From NCBI GenBank assembly GCA_041685075.1, contig JAWLGN010000119.1:1-15679 (forward strand): a stretch of 15,679 nt of DNA, in the 5' to 3' direction. The stretch is from JAMCRM01 sp041685075 (GTDB lineage: Bacteria; Acidobacteriota; Terriglobia; Bryobacterales; Bryobacteraceae). The number at the start of each line of letters is the position of its first letter. The first letter of the stretch is position 1. This document shows positions 1 to 6,986 of this stretch, piece after piece. Made by a program: the position numbers and the translations under genes. The notes under the pieces were generated by a model, which ran no database searches, was not told where the DNA came from, and saw nothing but the letters and a program-made list of their open reading frames with translations.

Positions 1-1
1 G

Positions 2-868
2 GTCTATGGCGACCGCGCGCTGCTCCGGGGCCTGGACGGCAAGCTGCGCTTCGGCCCGCCGGAGCCCTTCGACGTGATGCCGCTGCGCTACGACCGCGCC
101 TACGGCGGCGTGGACACTACCGCGCTCCGCCGGCGCCCGGTCCCCAAGATGCTCCAGGAACTGGCGCGAGCCGTTCCGGACCTGCCCATCGATACCGATA
201 CCCCGTTCCACTATGCGCGCAACCCGTGCGGCCGCGGCTTCCTCATCGAGGATGACGAGGAGAGCGTGGCGGCGGTGGCGGTGCCCAACCTCGAATTCCC
301 CTTCGACTGGATCACGCCGGAGCGGCTGGCCGTGGGGTCCGTGCACGGCTGGGTCGCGGCGCCGCTGCCCGCCGCGATGGACTGGCAGAGCGCGGCGTGG
401 TTTCCGCGCATCGCCTATCTCGGGGCGGCGCTGTTTCCTCCGGACTACCAGGGGCCGGTGCGGGAGGCCGAGTTGGGCTGGGCGGCCGCGGACCTGCCCG
501 AGATCCCGCCCCTCACCTCCATGCCCGAGGATGGGCCGCGCGCGGAGTTCGTGCAGGCCGCATCGGCCGGCATGAGCCTGGCGCGCGTGGTTCCGGGCGA
601 GATGGTGGAGTTGCGCAACATGCACCCCGTCTATCCCCACTGCACATTCCGTTTACCCGAGGAGATCCCCTGGGTGAGGATGGAACTCGCGGCCGGCGAA
701 TGGACGGATTTTGAACCGCGTCTGAACTCCGTGGTGATCCGCCCGGAATCCGACGAGGTGGTCATGACCTGGTGCGCCGCGGCGCCGGCCGGCCCCGACT
801 TCCAACCCGACGACCCGGACGAGATCCGCCGCGAAGTTTCGTGGCGCACCGGTGGAGGACCCTGCTGA
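2..868 (+). CDS. DUF2169 family T6SS accessory protein, 5'-truncated
   Basis: The reading frame is open from the left edge, so the N-terminus lies outside the window; 288 residues are visible. The stretch VYGDRALLRGLDGKL, followed by PFDVMPLRYDRAYGG, matches the conserved core of DUF2169 proteins (vyGdR...F..mPL.y.rAyGG). The later residues GRGF, LPNLE-like VPNLEFP and the PLPAAMDWQ/FPRIAYLG segments also fit that family. DUF2169 proteins are encoded beside VgrG, PAAR and effector genes of type VI secretion systems and are thought to help load or adapt cargo onto the spike; the biochemical role is not settled. It is a soluble cytoplasmic protein with no membrane segment seen. Its TGA overlaps the ATG of the next gene (TGATG), which implies translational coupling. 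The family call is from recalled motifs, not a database search. Confidence 0.82.
   Translation, partial: VYGDRALLRGLDGKLRFGPPEPFDVMPLRYDRAYGGVDTTALRRRPVPKMLQELARAVPDLPIDTDTPFHYARNPCGRGFLIEDDEESVAAVAVPNLEFPFDWITPERLAVGSVHGWVAAPLPAAMDWQSAAWFPRIAYLGAALFPPDYQGPVREAELGWAAADLPEIPPLTSMPEDGPRAEFVQAASAGMSLARVVPGEMVELRNMHPVYPHCTFRLPEEIPWVRMELAAGEWTDFEPRLNSVVIRPESDEVVMTWCAAAPAGPDFQPDDPDEIRREVSWRTGGGPC
854..858 (+). promoter_or_regulatory. Ribosome binding site (GGAGG) for the PAAR-like gene
   Basis: GGAGG lies 9 bases before the ATG at 868, inside the end of the DUF2169 gene. It decides the start: the same frame is open upstream to about 772, but that upstream part overlaps the DUF2169 gene and has no comparable site. 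Confidence 0.7.
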
Positions 869-1821
869 TGGCACTGCCTTCCAACGCGCACCTGATCTGG
901 CATCCCTTCGTGGGCGTCTGCCGTCACCAGGAACTGGCCGTAGGGCTGCCGGTGATGGTGGGCTACATCGATTTCGGGGTGGTGAACGGCGTCACCGGCC
1001 TTTTTGCGTGGCCCACGGGAAAGTTCAGCTTCCCCCCGGCGCGGGAGCCGGACCGCGGCGGTATCCGCGCCTGGGGGGCCCCCATGGAGGGATGCGGCAC
1101 CGATTCAACGCTTCTCACGCCCCACATCCCGGTCAAGCCGCCTGTGGTGGGAGCGCTGCTGGCGCTCACCATCCTGATGGGCACCTCCAGAATCGTCATG
1201 GGCAGCAACCGCACGCGCATCTGGTGCAAAGGCCTCTCCGGTCTCACTGGAGAAGTCGAAAAGGCAGTGGGTTGCTGCGTCTTTCCGTACGTTCCGTTGA
1301 GCCTCAACCTGCAGTGCTGGGACTTTCCCTCGAAGAAGCTCGATCTGGTCTCCGCGCCGGTGATGAGCGATGTGGTGATCGCTCCCAACACCGTGCAGGT
1401 GGGGATCGAGTTCTCCGACTACCTCTCAATGCTGATCGACTGGGCCATCGATGTCGCCCTGGCGTTCCTGTTTGCCTTTGGAACCAAGAAGGCCAATAAG
1501 CTGCTGGACGAGCGCTCGGCGAAAAAGCTCGCTGCGGCCAACAAGGCAGCGGACGAGGCTTACGAGAAGGCCATCAAGGCGGAAGCCACCGAAGAAGTCG
1601 CCAAGGCGGCCCGCAGCAAGGTCTTCGCCGAGAAGACCGCCTCTATCCTGCCTAAGAAGGTCACGCAGGCCTGGGACAAGTTCGCCGCCAAGCCGGGTGC
1701 GACGAAGTGGTTGGCCGCAGTGGGGGGGAAGGTTCCCTATAAGCTGCTGATCAAGAATACGGAGTGGTACCGCGAGGGCGTCGAGCGCCCCATTTCGGAT
1801 GAAGTGCAGAAACTCAGGTGA
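868..1821 (+). CDS. PAAR-like T6SS spike-tip/cargo protein with basic helical C-terminus
   Basis: This 317-residue protein starts at the ATG overlapping the previous stop. Residues 1-165 look PAAR-like: a Gly/Pro-rich beta segment, MEGCGTDS (73-80), TPHIPVKPPV (84-93), a LMGTSRIVMGSNR segment (103-115) like the 'GS..V..ng..aar' core, and cysteines at 76, 120, 136, 137 and 150. PAAR proteins cap the VgrG spike of type VI machines and can carry effector domains. The IAPNTVQVG/FSDYLSM stretch then leads into one hydrophobic segment (about 184-205). The last 110 residues are Ala/Lys-rich, predicted helical and net basic (about 25 Lys/Arg against 15 Asp/Glu), and I recognise no domain in them. That tail could be a toxin, a chaperone-binding region or only a linker. 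The DUF2169 neighbour supports the T6SS assignment; the PAAR assignment rests on pattern rather than alignment. Confidence 0.6.
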   Translation: MALPSNAHLIWHPFVGVCRHQELAVGLPVMVGYIDFGVVNGVTGLFAWPTGKFSFPPAREPDRGGIRAWGAPMEGCGTDSTLLTPHIPVKPPVVGALLALTILMGTSRIVMGSNRTRIWCKGLSGLTGEVEKAVGCCVFPYVPLSLNLQCWDFPSKKLDLVSAPVMSDVVIAPNTVQVGIEFSDYLSMLIDWAIDVALAFLFAFGTKKANKLLDERSAKKLAAANKAADEAYEKAIKAEATEEVAKAARSKVFAEKTASILPKKVTQAWDKFAAKPGATKWLAAVGGKVPYKLLIKNTEWYREGVERPISDEVQKLR

Positions 1822-1824
1822 CCC

Positions 1825-2037
1825 ATGGACAACGCCGCATTCGAACGCCTGAGCGATGAAGAAAAGATCGCCTGCGTGCTCGGCTACGCCGCCGCTTTCT
1901 TCGGCCGCGAGCGCGTCCAGGCGCTCTACGAGGCGATGGCGCCGCTGGTGAAGGACCACGCGGGGCACGGTCCGGACTACGACGATCCGCGCGAGAACTA
2001 CTGGGGCGGCGTCTGGCGGATCTACAACGCGGAGTGA
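1825..2037 (+). CDS. Small acidic protein in T6SS cassette, possible immunity protein or partner
   Basis: This 70-residue protein begins 3 bases after the stop of the PAAR-like gene, so it is almost certainly co-transcribed. It has no signal peptide or membrane segment. Its first half looks helical (FERLSDEEKIACVLGYAAAFF) and its tail is rich in Asp, Tyr and Trp (PDYDDPRENYWGG). By count it has roughly 13 acidic and 7 basic residues, so it is acidic, the opposite of the basic tail of its upstream neighbour. I do not recognise the family. Position, size and charge suggest an immunity protein or a small adaptor for the upstream protein, but nothing in the sequence proves this. The ribosome binding site is weak (AGG at 1816-1818), so translation may be coupled to the upstream gene. 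Confidence 0.7.
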   Translation: MDNAAFERLSDEEKIACVLGYAAAFFGRERVQALYEAMAPLVKDHAGHGPDYDDPRENYWGGVWRIYNAE

Positions 2038-2039
2038 GC

Positions 2040-3944
2040 TTAGCGCCCCGCCACCGCCGCCGCGGAGTGGCCGGTCCAGCGCCCTTGCATCAGCAGCACG
2101 TAATGAATTTCGAGCGGCGCGCTTCCCGGCACCGAGAGGCCCCCGGCCTGCCTGCCGCTCCAGGTTTCGTGCGACCAGCCGAGCGTCCGTTCCGCCGCCG
2201 GGTTGGCCGCCGCCAGCGCGCCCTCGGCGTCGAAGATGAGGGTGGGGAGCGGCGAGGATTCCAGCAGCATGCGCAGACCCTCGAGTTCCCCCGCGGGCGA
2301 GCCGGCGCGCACCAGACCGGCGCGAAGGGTGCGAAAACCCGTCTCGCAGGCGAGGATCGGGGGCGGCGCTCCATGGAACAGCCGGCTGGCGTAATCGTTC
2401 CACGCCAGCGGCTTGCCGTCCGGATTGTAGGAGACCACCGGGGATGCGTCCGACGGCGGGCCGGCCGCTTCGGGTGCCCTCGCGGCCGATTCCACCAACG
2501 GCCGCGCGCCGGAATGCTGTACCAGGTGAATCAGCACCGTGAGCACCATGGCCAGGAAGATACCGCCCACCAGCAGCGCGCCCGGCACCGGCGAGCGGGC
2601 CTGCAAAACCAGCGTCTCGGTAGGGGTGATCTCGAGCACCCACGGCTCCCCCGCGACCGCCAATTGCATCCTTCGGACCATGCCGGGAGCCTGCGCCGCG
2701 ATTCCCTGGCGAAATACTTTCTCGCCGCCATCTTCCACCGCGATGGCGTAGCGGGGCGAGGGGTTCGATGCCAGCAGGCTCTGGAACAGCGTCTGGTAGC
2801 GGAAGACGCCCGCGACGTAGCCGGCCGCTTCCTCCCGCACGAAGACCGGAACAATCACGATAAGGCCCCTGCCGCCGGTCACCAGGTCAACGGGCTGGGT
2901 TGCGGCCGCGGCGCGGTTCCGCCGCGCCTCCTCGAAGGCTGCCTTGCGGCGCGCTTCGAAGACGGCGTTGCCGTCCGGGGTGGCATCGCCTGCGCCCGGC
3001 GGGCTGGACCAGACGAGGCGTCCCGCCGCATCGATCCACTCGATGGCCTGGTATCCGCCGCGCGTGAGAATGGTCTGGGTGTCGGCGTCCCATTCGTCCT
3101 TCTTCAGGTCCGGTACCGCCGCGCGGTGCCGCGCCAGGGCGATGAGCGGTTGAATGCGATTCTCGACCCCGGCATGGATGAACTGCCGCAGGCCCTCGGC
3201 TTCGAAATCCACCTGGTGGGCGAAATCGGCCTCGATGTCCGCGGCCATGGCGCCGTAAAGACAAAAGGTGGTGGCGAGCGCCCCCACACCCACCAGCAGC
3301 GGGGTCCACGCCGGCGCGCCGGTGCCCGCCGCCGCGGCATCGCGCCAGGCGAAGCGCATCAAGGCAGCGCCTAACGCGGCCAGGGCCAGGCCGGCGTGAA
3401 TCGCCAACCGCGAATACTCGCCCGAGACGAAAGCGGCGCTCACTCCAACACCGTAGGAAGCCGCCGCCACTACCCCCACCGAGAGCAGCAGCGAACCGAT
3501 CGATCCCACGATAGCCAGCCGCGACCGCACCCGCACCACGCCGGACATCAAAATCAGTCCGCCCGCTGCCAGCACCAACAGGCAGGCGATCAGCATGCCC
3601 GCCGAAGGCGGCGTGCCGGTGGGGAACGGCGCGGGATCGTAACCCGGGAGGTGAACCCCCGCGATCGCCTCCGCCAGGTTCACCAGCCCGATCAGGCCCG
3701 CAATCGCCGCGCCGGCTGCTGCCGCGCGGAACCATCCGCCAGCGAGAAACAGGACCGCGGCGCCGCAGCACGCCACCGCCAGCGCCGTGGTAAGCCGCAT
3801 GGGCGCCGAACCCGACGGCGCAATGAGCCAAAGGTTCTGCACGGCGTAGCCGGCCAGCACGGCGAGGCCGATCAGCAGATTCACAATTCCGCCGGCCAGC
3901 GCGACGGCGTTTCTCCTGCGAGCGAGCGTGATGGTGGTTGACAT
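2040..3944 (-). CDS. Membrane sensor protein: 7-TM region, CHASE-like domain, PAS-like C-terminus, no output domain
   Basis: This 634-residue protein is reached through an ATG 10 bases after the kinase stop, with GAAGG (3952-3956) as ribosome binding site. Residues 12-236 hold about seven hydrophobic helices (near 12-35, 51-70, 74-96, 114-135, 143-166, 179-200 and 213-235), an MASE-like sensory block. Residues 238-448 form a periplasmic segment resembling a CHASE domain, including FEAEGLRQFIHAGVENRI and an AIEWIDAAGRLVW core (300-312). An eighth helix follows (453-476). The cytoplasmic part has PAS-like segments at about 501-527 and 557-634 (LPTLIFDAEGALAAANPAAERTLGW). CHASE proteins bind small ligands and normally drive a kinase, GGDEF or similar domain. 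Here the protein stops inside or just after the PAS fold with no such domain. It may signal through its operon partner kinase, or it may be truncated. Its 3' end is 2 bases from the convergent gene's stop. Confidence 0.72.
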   Translation of the reverse strand: MSTTITLARRRNAVALAGGIVNLLIGLAVLAGYAVQNLWLIAPSGSAPMRLTTALAVACCGAAVLFLAGGWFRAAAAGAAIAGLIGLVNLAEAIAGVHLPGYDPAPFPTGTPPSAGMLIACLLVLAAGGLILMSGVVRVRSRLAIVGSIGSLLLSVGVVAAASYGVGVSAAFVSGEYSRLAIHAGLALAALGAALMRFAWRDAAAAGTGAPAWTPLLVGVGALATTFCLYGAMAADIEADFAHQVDFEAEGLRQFIHAGVENRIQPLIALARHRAAVPDLKKDEWDADTQTILTRGGYQAIEWIDAAGRLVWSSPPGAGDATPDGNAVFEARRKAAFEEARRNRAAAATQPVDLVTGGRGLIVIVPVFVREEAAGYVAGVFRYQTLFQSLLASNPSPRYAIAVEDGGEKVFRQGIAAQAPGMVRRMQLAVAGEPWVLEITPTETLVLQARSPVPGALLVGGIFLAMVLTVLIHLVQHSGARPLVESAARAPEAAGPPSDASPVVSYNPDGKPLAWNDYASRLFHGAPPPILACETGFRTLRAGLVRAGSPAGELEGLRMLLESSPLPTLIFDAEGALAAANPAAERTLGWSHETWSGRQAGGLSVPGSAPLEIHYVLLMQGRWTGHSAAAVAGR

Positions 3945-3954
3945 AGCGGCGCCT

Positions 3955-5448
3955 TCAGGGTTTCTCTTGGATCACCCGGAACCCCACGGCGATCCCGCGC
4001 GGCGGCGCCTCCGACGGCAACCCGGCCAGCGGCGCCTCGCCGCGGATGGCGTACCAGTCGCCGTGAGGATCGGCCCCGGCCAGTTTGCGGAACGTCTCTA
4101 TATCGGCCGCCGAGGGGTTGAACGGCGTGGCGGTCCACTCGACCGCAGCCTCGCCGCCCGGGGCCGCCCGGTCGCCGTCCACCTCCTCCGCTGTCGGCAG
4201 GCGGCCGCCGGACCACTTCGCGAAAGCTGCCGCGTCCCGGTACGTCACGTTCAGCACGGGCGCCTCCGGACGCGCGTAAAAGTAGTTGGGATCCGAGGGC
4301 GGCGGTTCGGGATAGGGGTGTCCGGTTTCATCGCAGAATGCCTTATACGCGGTGTTTGTAACCACGGTGGCTGCGATGGCAGTTGGGACGGCGGCAGACT
4401 CCTCCGCGGAGCCATCGGTGGAGCGCAGGTACAGACCCGCGGCCACGGCGAGCAGGAGCGCCACTGCGACACCGGCCGCAATGGCACGCCCGCGGCCCGA
4501 CTTCACGCCGGGTGCCGGTTCCGCCGCGGGTGGCGCCTCCTTAACGGCCGGCTCCGGTGCTGCCGGAGCGCCACTCGCCAGGGCCGCCTCCCATGCCCCA
4601 CCGCCCGCCGCCTGCCTCAGATCGGCCACCAACTCGTCCGCGTCCTGGTAGCGGTCCTCGGGCGCTTTGGCCAGCAGCCGCAGCACGATCCGCGCATAGG
4701 TTTCCGGAACCGCGGGTTCGAAATCCCGGGGGGAGGGGGGCGGAGCGGTCCGGTGCGCCAGCTCGATTTCCTGAATCGTATCGGCATCGAAGGGCCGGCG
4801 GCCGGTCAGCAGTTCGAAGAAGACTACCCCGAGAGAGTAGAGGTCGCTGCGCGCGTCGCAGGTGCCGCTTGAGAAGTGCTCCGGCGACATGTAATGCGGG
4901 GTGCCCACGCGTTGCCCCGCGGTGGTCAACTGGCTGGGCGCATCGCCCGCCTTGGCGATGCCGAAATCCAGCACCACCACCCGGCCGGTATTCTGCACCT
5001 TGATGTTCGAAGGCTTCAGGTCGCGGTGCACCACGCGGCGGGAATGCGCGAACACCAGGGCCTCGGCGATCTGCTCCACAATGCCCGCGGCCTCCGCTGC
5101 GGGCAGCTTCCCGCGCCGCTTCAGGTACGCCTTCAGGTCCTCGCCCTCGACGTACTGCATGAGGATGTAGTGCGTCTCGCCGTGCTGCCCGACGTCGAAG
5201 ATGGAGACGATCTTGGGATGGCCGGAGAGCGCCGCCGACGTCCGCGCCTCCTGCAGGAAACGCGCCACCAGGGCCTCTTCGTCACAGAGGTGCGCGGCCA
5301 GCACTTTCACGGCGAACAGCCCGCCGGTGGCGCGGTTGCGTGCCAGGTACACCTGGGCCATGCCGCCGCCGCCGATCCACCGCAATACGTGGTACTTGGA
5401 CCCTAACGCATCTTGCAGACGCGAGAGGTCCGCTTCGTCGGGTTTCAT
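3955..5448 (-). CDS. Transmembrane Ser/Thr protein kinase (PknB type) with reduced FGE-like extracytoplasmic domain
   Basis: This 497-residue kinase starts at an ATG. The kinase domain spans about 19-280. It shows a glycine loop at 26-34 (GGGGMAQVY, third Gly replaced by Ala), the ATP-binding Lys48 (FAVKVL), the catalytic HRDLKPSN motif (141-148, Asp143), DFG (161-163), GTPHYMSPE (182-190) and SDLYSLGV (201-208), so it should be active. A Pro/Ala linker (about 290-315) precedes one membrane helix (321-341). The outer part (about 355-497) resembles a formylglycine-generating-enzyme/sulfatase-modifying-factor fold: VTNTAYKAF, PVLNVTYRDAAAFAKWSGGRLPT, VEWT and the C-terminal GFRVI. It is only about 140 residues against 220 or more normally, it lacks the usual opening MG region, and I see no catalytic Cys pair, so it is probably a binding module. 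PpkA-like kinases with such domains act in T6SS control. The sensor gene downstream is in the same operon. Confidence 0.88.
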   Translation of the reverse strand: MKPDEADLSRLQDALGSKYHVLRWIGGGGMAQVYLARNRATGGLFAVKVLAAHLCDEEALVARFLQEARTSAALSGHPKIVSIFDVGQHGETHYILMQYVEGEDLKAYLKRRGKLPAAEAAGIVEQIAEALVFAHSRRVVHRDLKPSNIKVQNTGRVVVLDFGIAKAGDAPSQLTTAGQRVGTPHYMSPEHFSSGTCDARSDLYSLGVVFFELLTGRRPFDADTIQEIELAHRTAPPPSPRDFEPAVPETYARIVLRLLAKAPEDRYQDADELVADLRQAAGGGAWEAALASGAPAAPEPAVKEAPPAAEPAPGVKSGRGRAIAAGVAVALLLAVAAGLYLRSTDGSAEESAAVPTAIAATVVTNTAYKAFCDETGHPYPEPPPSDPNYFYARPEAPVLNVTYRDAAAFAKWSGGRLPTAEEVDGDRAAPGGEAAVEWTATPFNPSAADIETFRKLAGADPHGDWYAIRGEAPLAGLPSEAPPRGIAVGFRVIQEKP

Positions 5449-5501
5449 GCGGTATCCGGGCCGTTACGAGAACCGCTGTTCATGCCCACAAGCATACACC
5501 A

Positions 5502-5535
5502 CCGGCGCCACGCGCCGCGAAAACCCGGGCGCCGG
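5502..5535 (-). terminator. GC-rich inverted repeat after the PurF-like gene
   Basis: CCGGCGCC at 5502-5509 and GGCGCCGG at 5528-5535 are perfect 8-bp complements with an 18-base loop. They lie 11 bases beyond the PurF-like stop, in the 98-bp gap before the kinase start. There is no run of T on the 3' side, so this is not a classical intrinsic terminator. It could slow transcription, stabilise the 3' end, or be a chance result of high GC. Confidence 0.35.
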
Positions 5536-5546
5536 CGGGCTGCCTC

Positions 5547-6893
5547 CTAGCGGGCCAGGCTGCACTCCACGCACAGGTGCTCCACGGGCCGCCCTATGGC
5601 CGCGGCGAGGTCGTCGATGGTGTTGTGCTCCAGGTCGTCCACCCCCAGGTAGCGGGCGCGGTCGGCAAGTTCCGGAATACGGTCGGCCAGCAGCTCGCCC
5701 TTCCGCGTGGTCTTCCCCCACCGGCAGTGGGAGCGCAGCTCCGGATGCGAAATGCGGAAGTGGATCTCCTTCACTCCCGCGCCGCGCAGCTTCGGCACCA
5801 GCTCTGTTTGCGCCTGCGTGCCCCGCACGATCGAATCGTCGCACACCACCACAACCTTGCCGGTACAATCCTCGCCGCTGGCCAGCAGCTTGATGCGGGC
5901 TTCCTTGTCGCGCAGCCGCTGCTCCCGCGGGATGAAGCTGCGCCCGGCGTAGGGATACTTCAGCAGCAGCTCGTCGTAGAGCGGCACGCGCGCAACCTTC
6001 CCCGCCATCATCTGGCGGCAGAACTCCTGCTGGTAGCCTATGGCGTGGAACCTGCCGGAATCCGGCACCGGGATCACCACGTCCGGGATGAAGCCGCGGG
6101 CAATGTCGCGCGCCGCCAGCGCCGCGCCCAGCCGCTTGCGCACCAGCGAATCCGGAACGCCTTCGAAGACGCTGTTGGGAAACCCCGTGTAGACCCAATA
6201 GAAGCTGCACGGCTGCGGCCGCGCTGCGTTCGACTTCGAGCACGACTCCCAGCGGCCGTCTTTCAACCGCACCACCTCGCCCGGCTCGACGTCGCGCACG
6301 CGCCGGTACCCCAGGTTCGAGAAGCCGCCCGATTCGGAGGCGGCCACCACGGCGCCCTCCTTCTCCCCGATCACCAGCGGCCATCGCCCCGAGGGCCCGC
6401 GCCCGGCATAAACGCCGTCTTCCGACAAGATAACCAGCGCGACCGACCCTTCCACTTCGCGGAACATCTTCTGGATGCCGTCCGCCACGTCGTCGCCCTG
6501 CGCCACCAACATCGTGAGGATCTCGATGTCATCCCCCCGCGTGAAGACATGGCCCCGGCTCTTGAAGCGGCAGACCAGCTCCGCCAGGTTCGTCACGGCG
6601 CCGGAGAAACACGCCGAGAGCTTCCCCAGCCTGGACTCGGTGAAGTAGGGTTCCCGCACCGGGCCGCAATACCCTATGCCCTCGGTTCCCACCAGCCCTT
6701 GCATGTCCGCCGTGAAGGTGGCGCGGAAGCGGCCGCGATGCGTACGGGTGAGGAACGCGCCTTCGTTGCATGTGGAAAGACCCGCGTAGGCTTCTCCAAG
6801 GTGCTGGTGATAAAAAGTTCCCCAGAACAGGTCTTCCTGAAAGCTCGCGTGGCCGAAAGCGCGATCGACGCTGAGAGCAAAGAGCCCCGACAA
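5547..6893 (-). CDS. PurF-like phosphoribosyltransferase lacking the glutaminase nucleophile
   Basis: This 448-residue protein is homologous to amidophosphoribosyltransferase (PurF, PRPP + Gln to phosphoribosylamine). The phosphoribosyltransferase half is intact in motif: IPVPDSGRFHAIGY (274-287), YAGRSFI (315-321) and the PRPP loop VVVVCDDSIVRGTQ (347-360). The N-terminal half keeps the class II fold pattern (DLFWGTFYHQHLGE, GIGYCGP, RGPSGRWPLVIG), but residue 2 is Ser where PurF has its nucleophile Cys, and the oxyanion-hole HNGN motif reads FSGA (96-99). The start is TTG at 6891-6893, fixed by AGGAGG 8 bases upstream, and no in-frame Cys occurs just upstream. It resembles a PurF paralogue family I recall whose members begin MGGFFG rather than MCG. 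It is probably ammonia-dependent, partnered or repurposed. It is transcribed divergently from the GuaA-like gene. Confidence refers to the homology, not to the exact reaction. Confidence 0.85.
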   Translation of the reverse strand: MSGLFALSVDRAFGHASFQEDLFWGTFYHQHLGEAYAGLSTCNEGAFLTRTHRGRFRATFTADMQGLVGTEGIGYCGPVREPYFTESRLGKLSACFSGAVTNLAELVCRFKSRGHVFTRGDDIEILTMLVAQGDDVADGIQKMFREVEGSVALVILSEDGVYAGRGPSGRWPLVIGEKEGAVVAASESGGFSNLGYRRVRDVEPGEVVRLKDGRWESCSKSNAARPQPCSFYWVYTGFPNSVFEGVPDSLVRKRLGAALAARDIARGFIPDVVIPVPDSGRFHAIGYQQEFCRQMMAGKVARVPLYDELLLKYPYAGRSFIPREQRLRDKEARIKLLASGEDCTGKVVVVCDDSIVRGTQAQTELVPKLRGAGVKEIHFRISHPELRSHCRWGKTTRKGELLADRIPELADRARYLGVDDLEHNTIDDLAAAIGRPVEHLCVECSLAR

Positions 6894-6901
6894 GTGCCTC
6901 T

Positions 6902-6907
6902 CCTCCT
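6902..6907 (-). promoter_or_regulatory. Strong ribosome binding site (AGGAGG) for the PurF-like gene
   Basis: On the minus strand AGGAGG ends 8 bases before the TTG at 6891-6893. This perfect Shine-Dalgarno site supports a TTG start and therefore a mature N-terminus of Met-Ser-Gly, not Met-Cys-Gly. Confidence 0.75.
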
Positions 6908-6969
6908 GTGGATCGGAAACAGCAGCATAACGCGCGGACAGGGCTCGCCGCCAGCAGCTCGCATCGAGC

Positions 6970-6975
6970 TATACT
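6970..6975 (+). promoter_or_regulatory. Possible -10 box (TATACT) before the GuaA-like gene
   Basis: TATACT differs from the consensus TATAAT at one base and lies in the 93-bp divergent region, ending 11 bases before the ATG. No convincing -35 hexamer is seen at the right distance, and the leader would be very short. On the opposite strand TATGCT (within 6924-6929) is a weaker candidate for the PurF-like gene. Confidence 0.3.
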
Positions 6976-6986
6976 GGCGGCTTCAC

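Noticed and set aside
772..867. Upstream extension of the PAAR-like gene
   Set aside because: It would overlap the DUF2169 gene by almost 100 bases, and GGAGG is correctly spaced for the ATG at 868.
1426..2643. A 405-codon minus-strand frame across the T6SS/sensor junction
   Set aside because: It overlaps two supported genes and its product has no recognisable domain.
2034..3374. A 446-codon plus-strand frame opposite the sensor gene
   Set aside because: Its Arg/Gly/His-rich product matches nothing, while the minus-strand product has clear membrane helices and CHASE/PAS features.
3955..5448. Naming the kinase PpkA
   Set aside because: The FGE-like domain and T6SS neighbour suggest it, but no phosphatase or FHA partner is visible, so the symbol is not supported.
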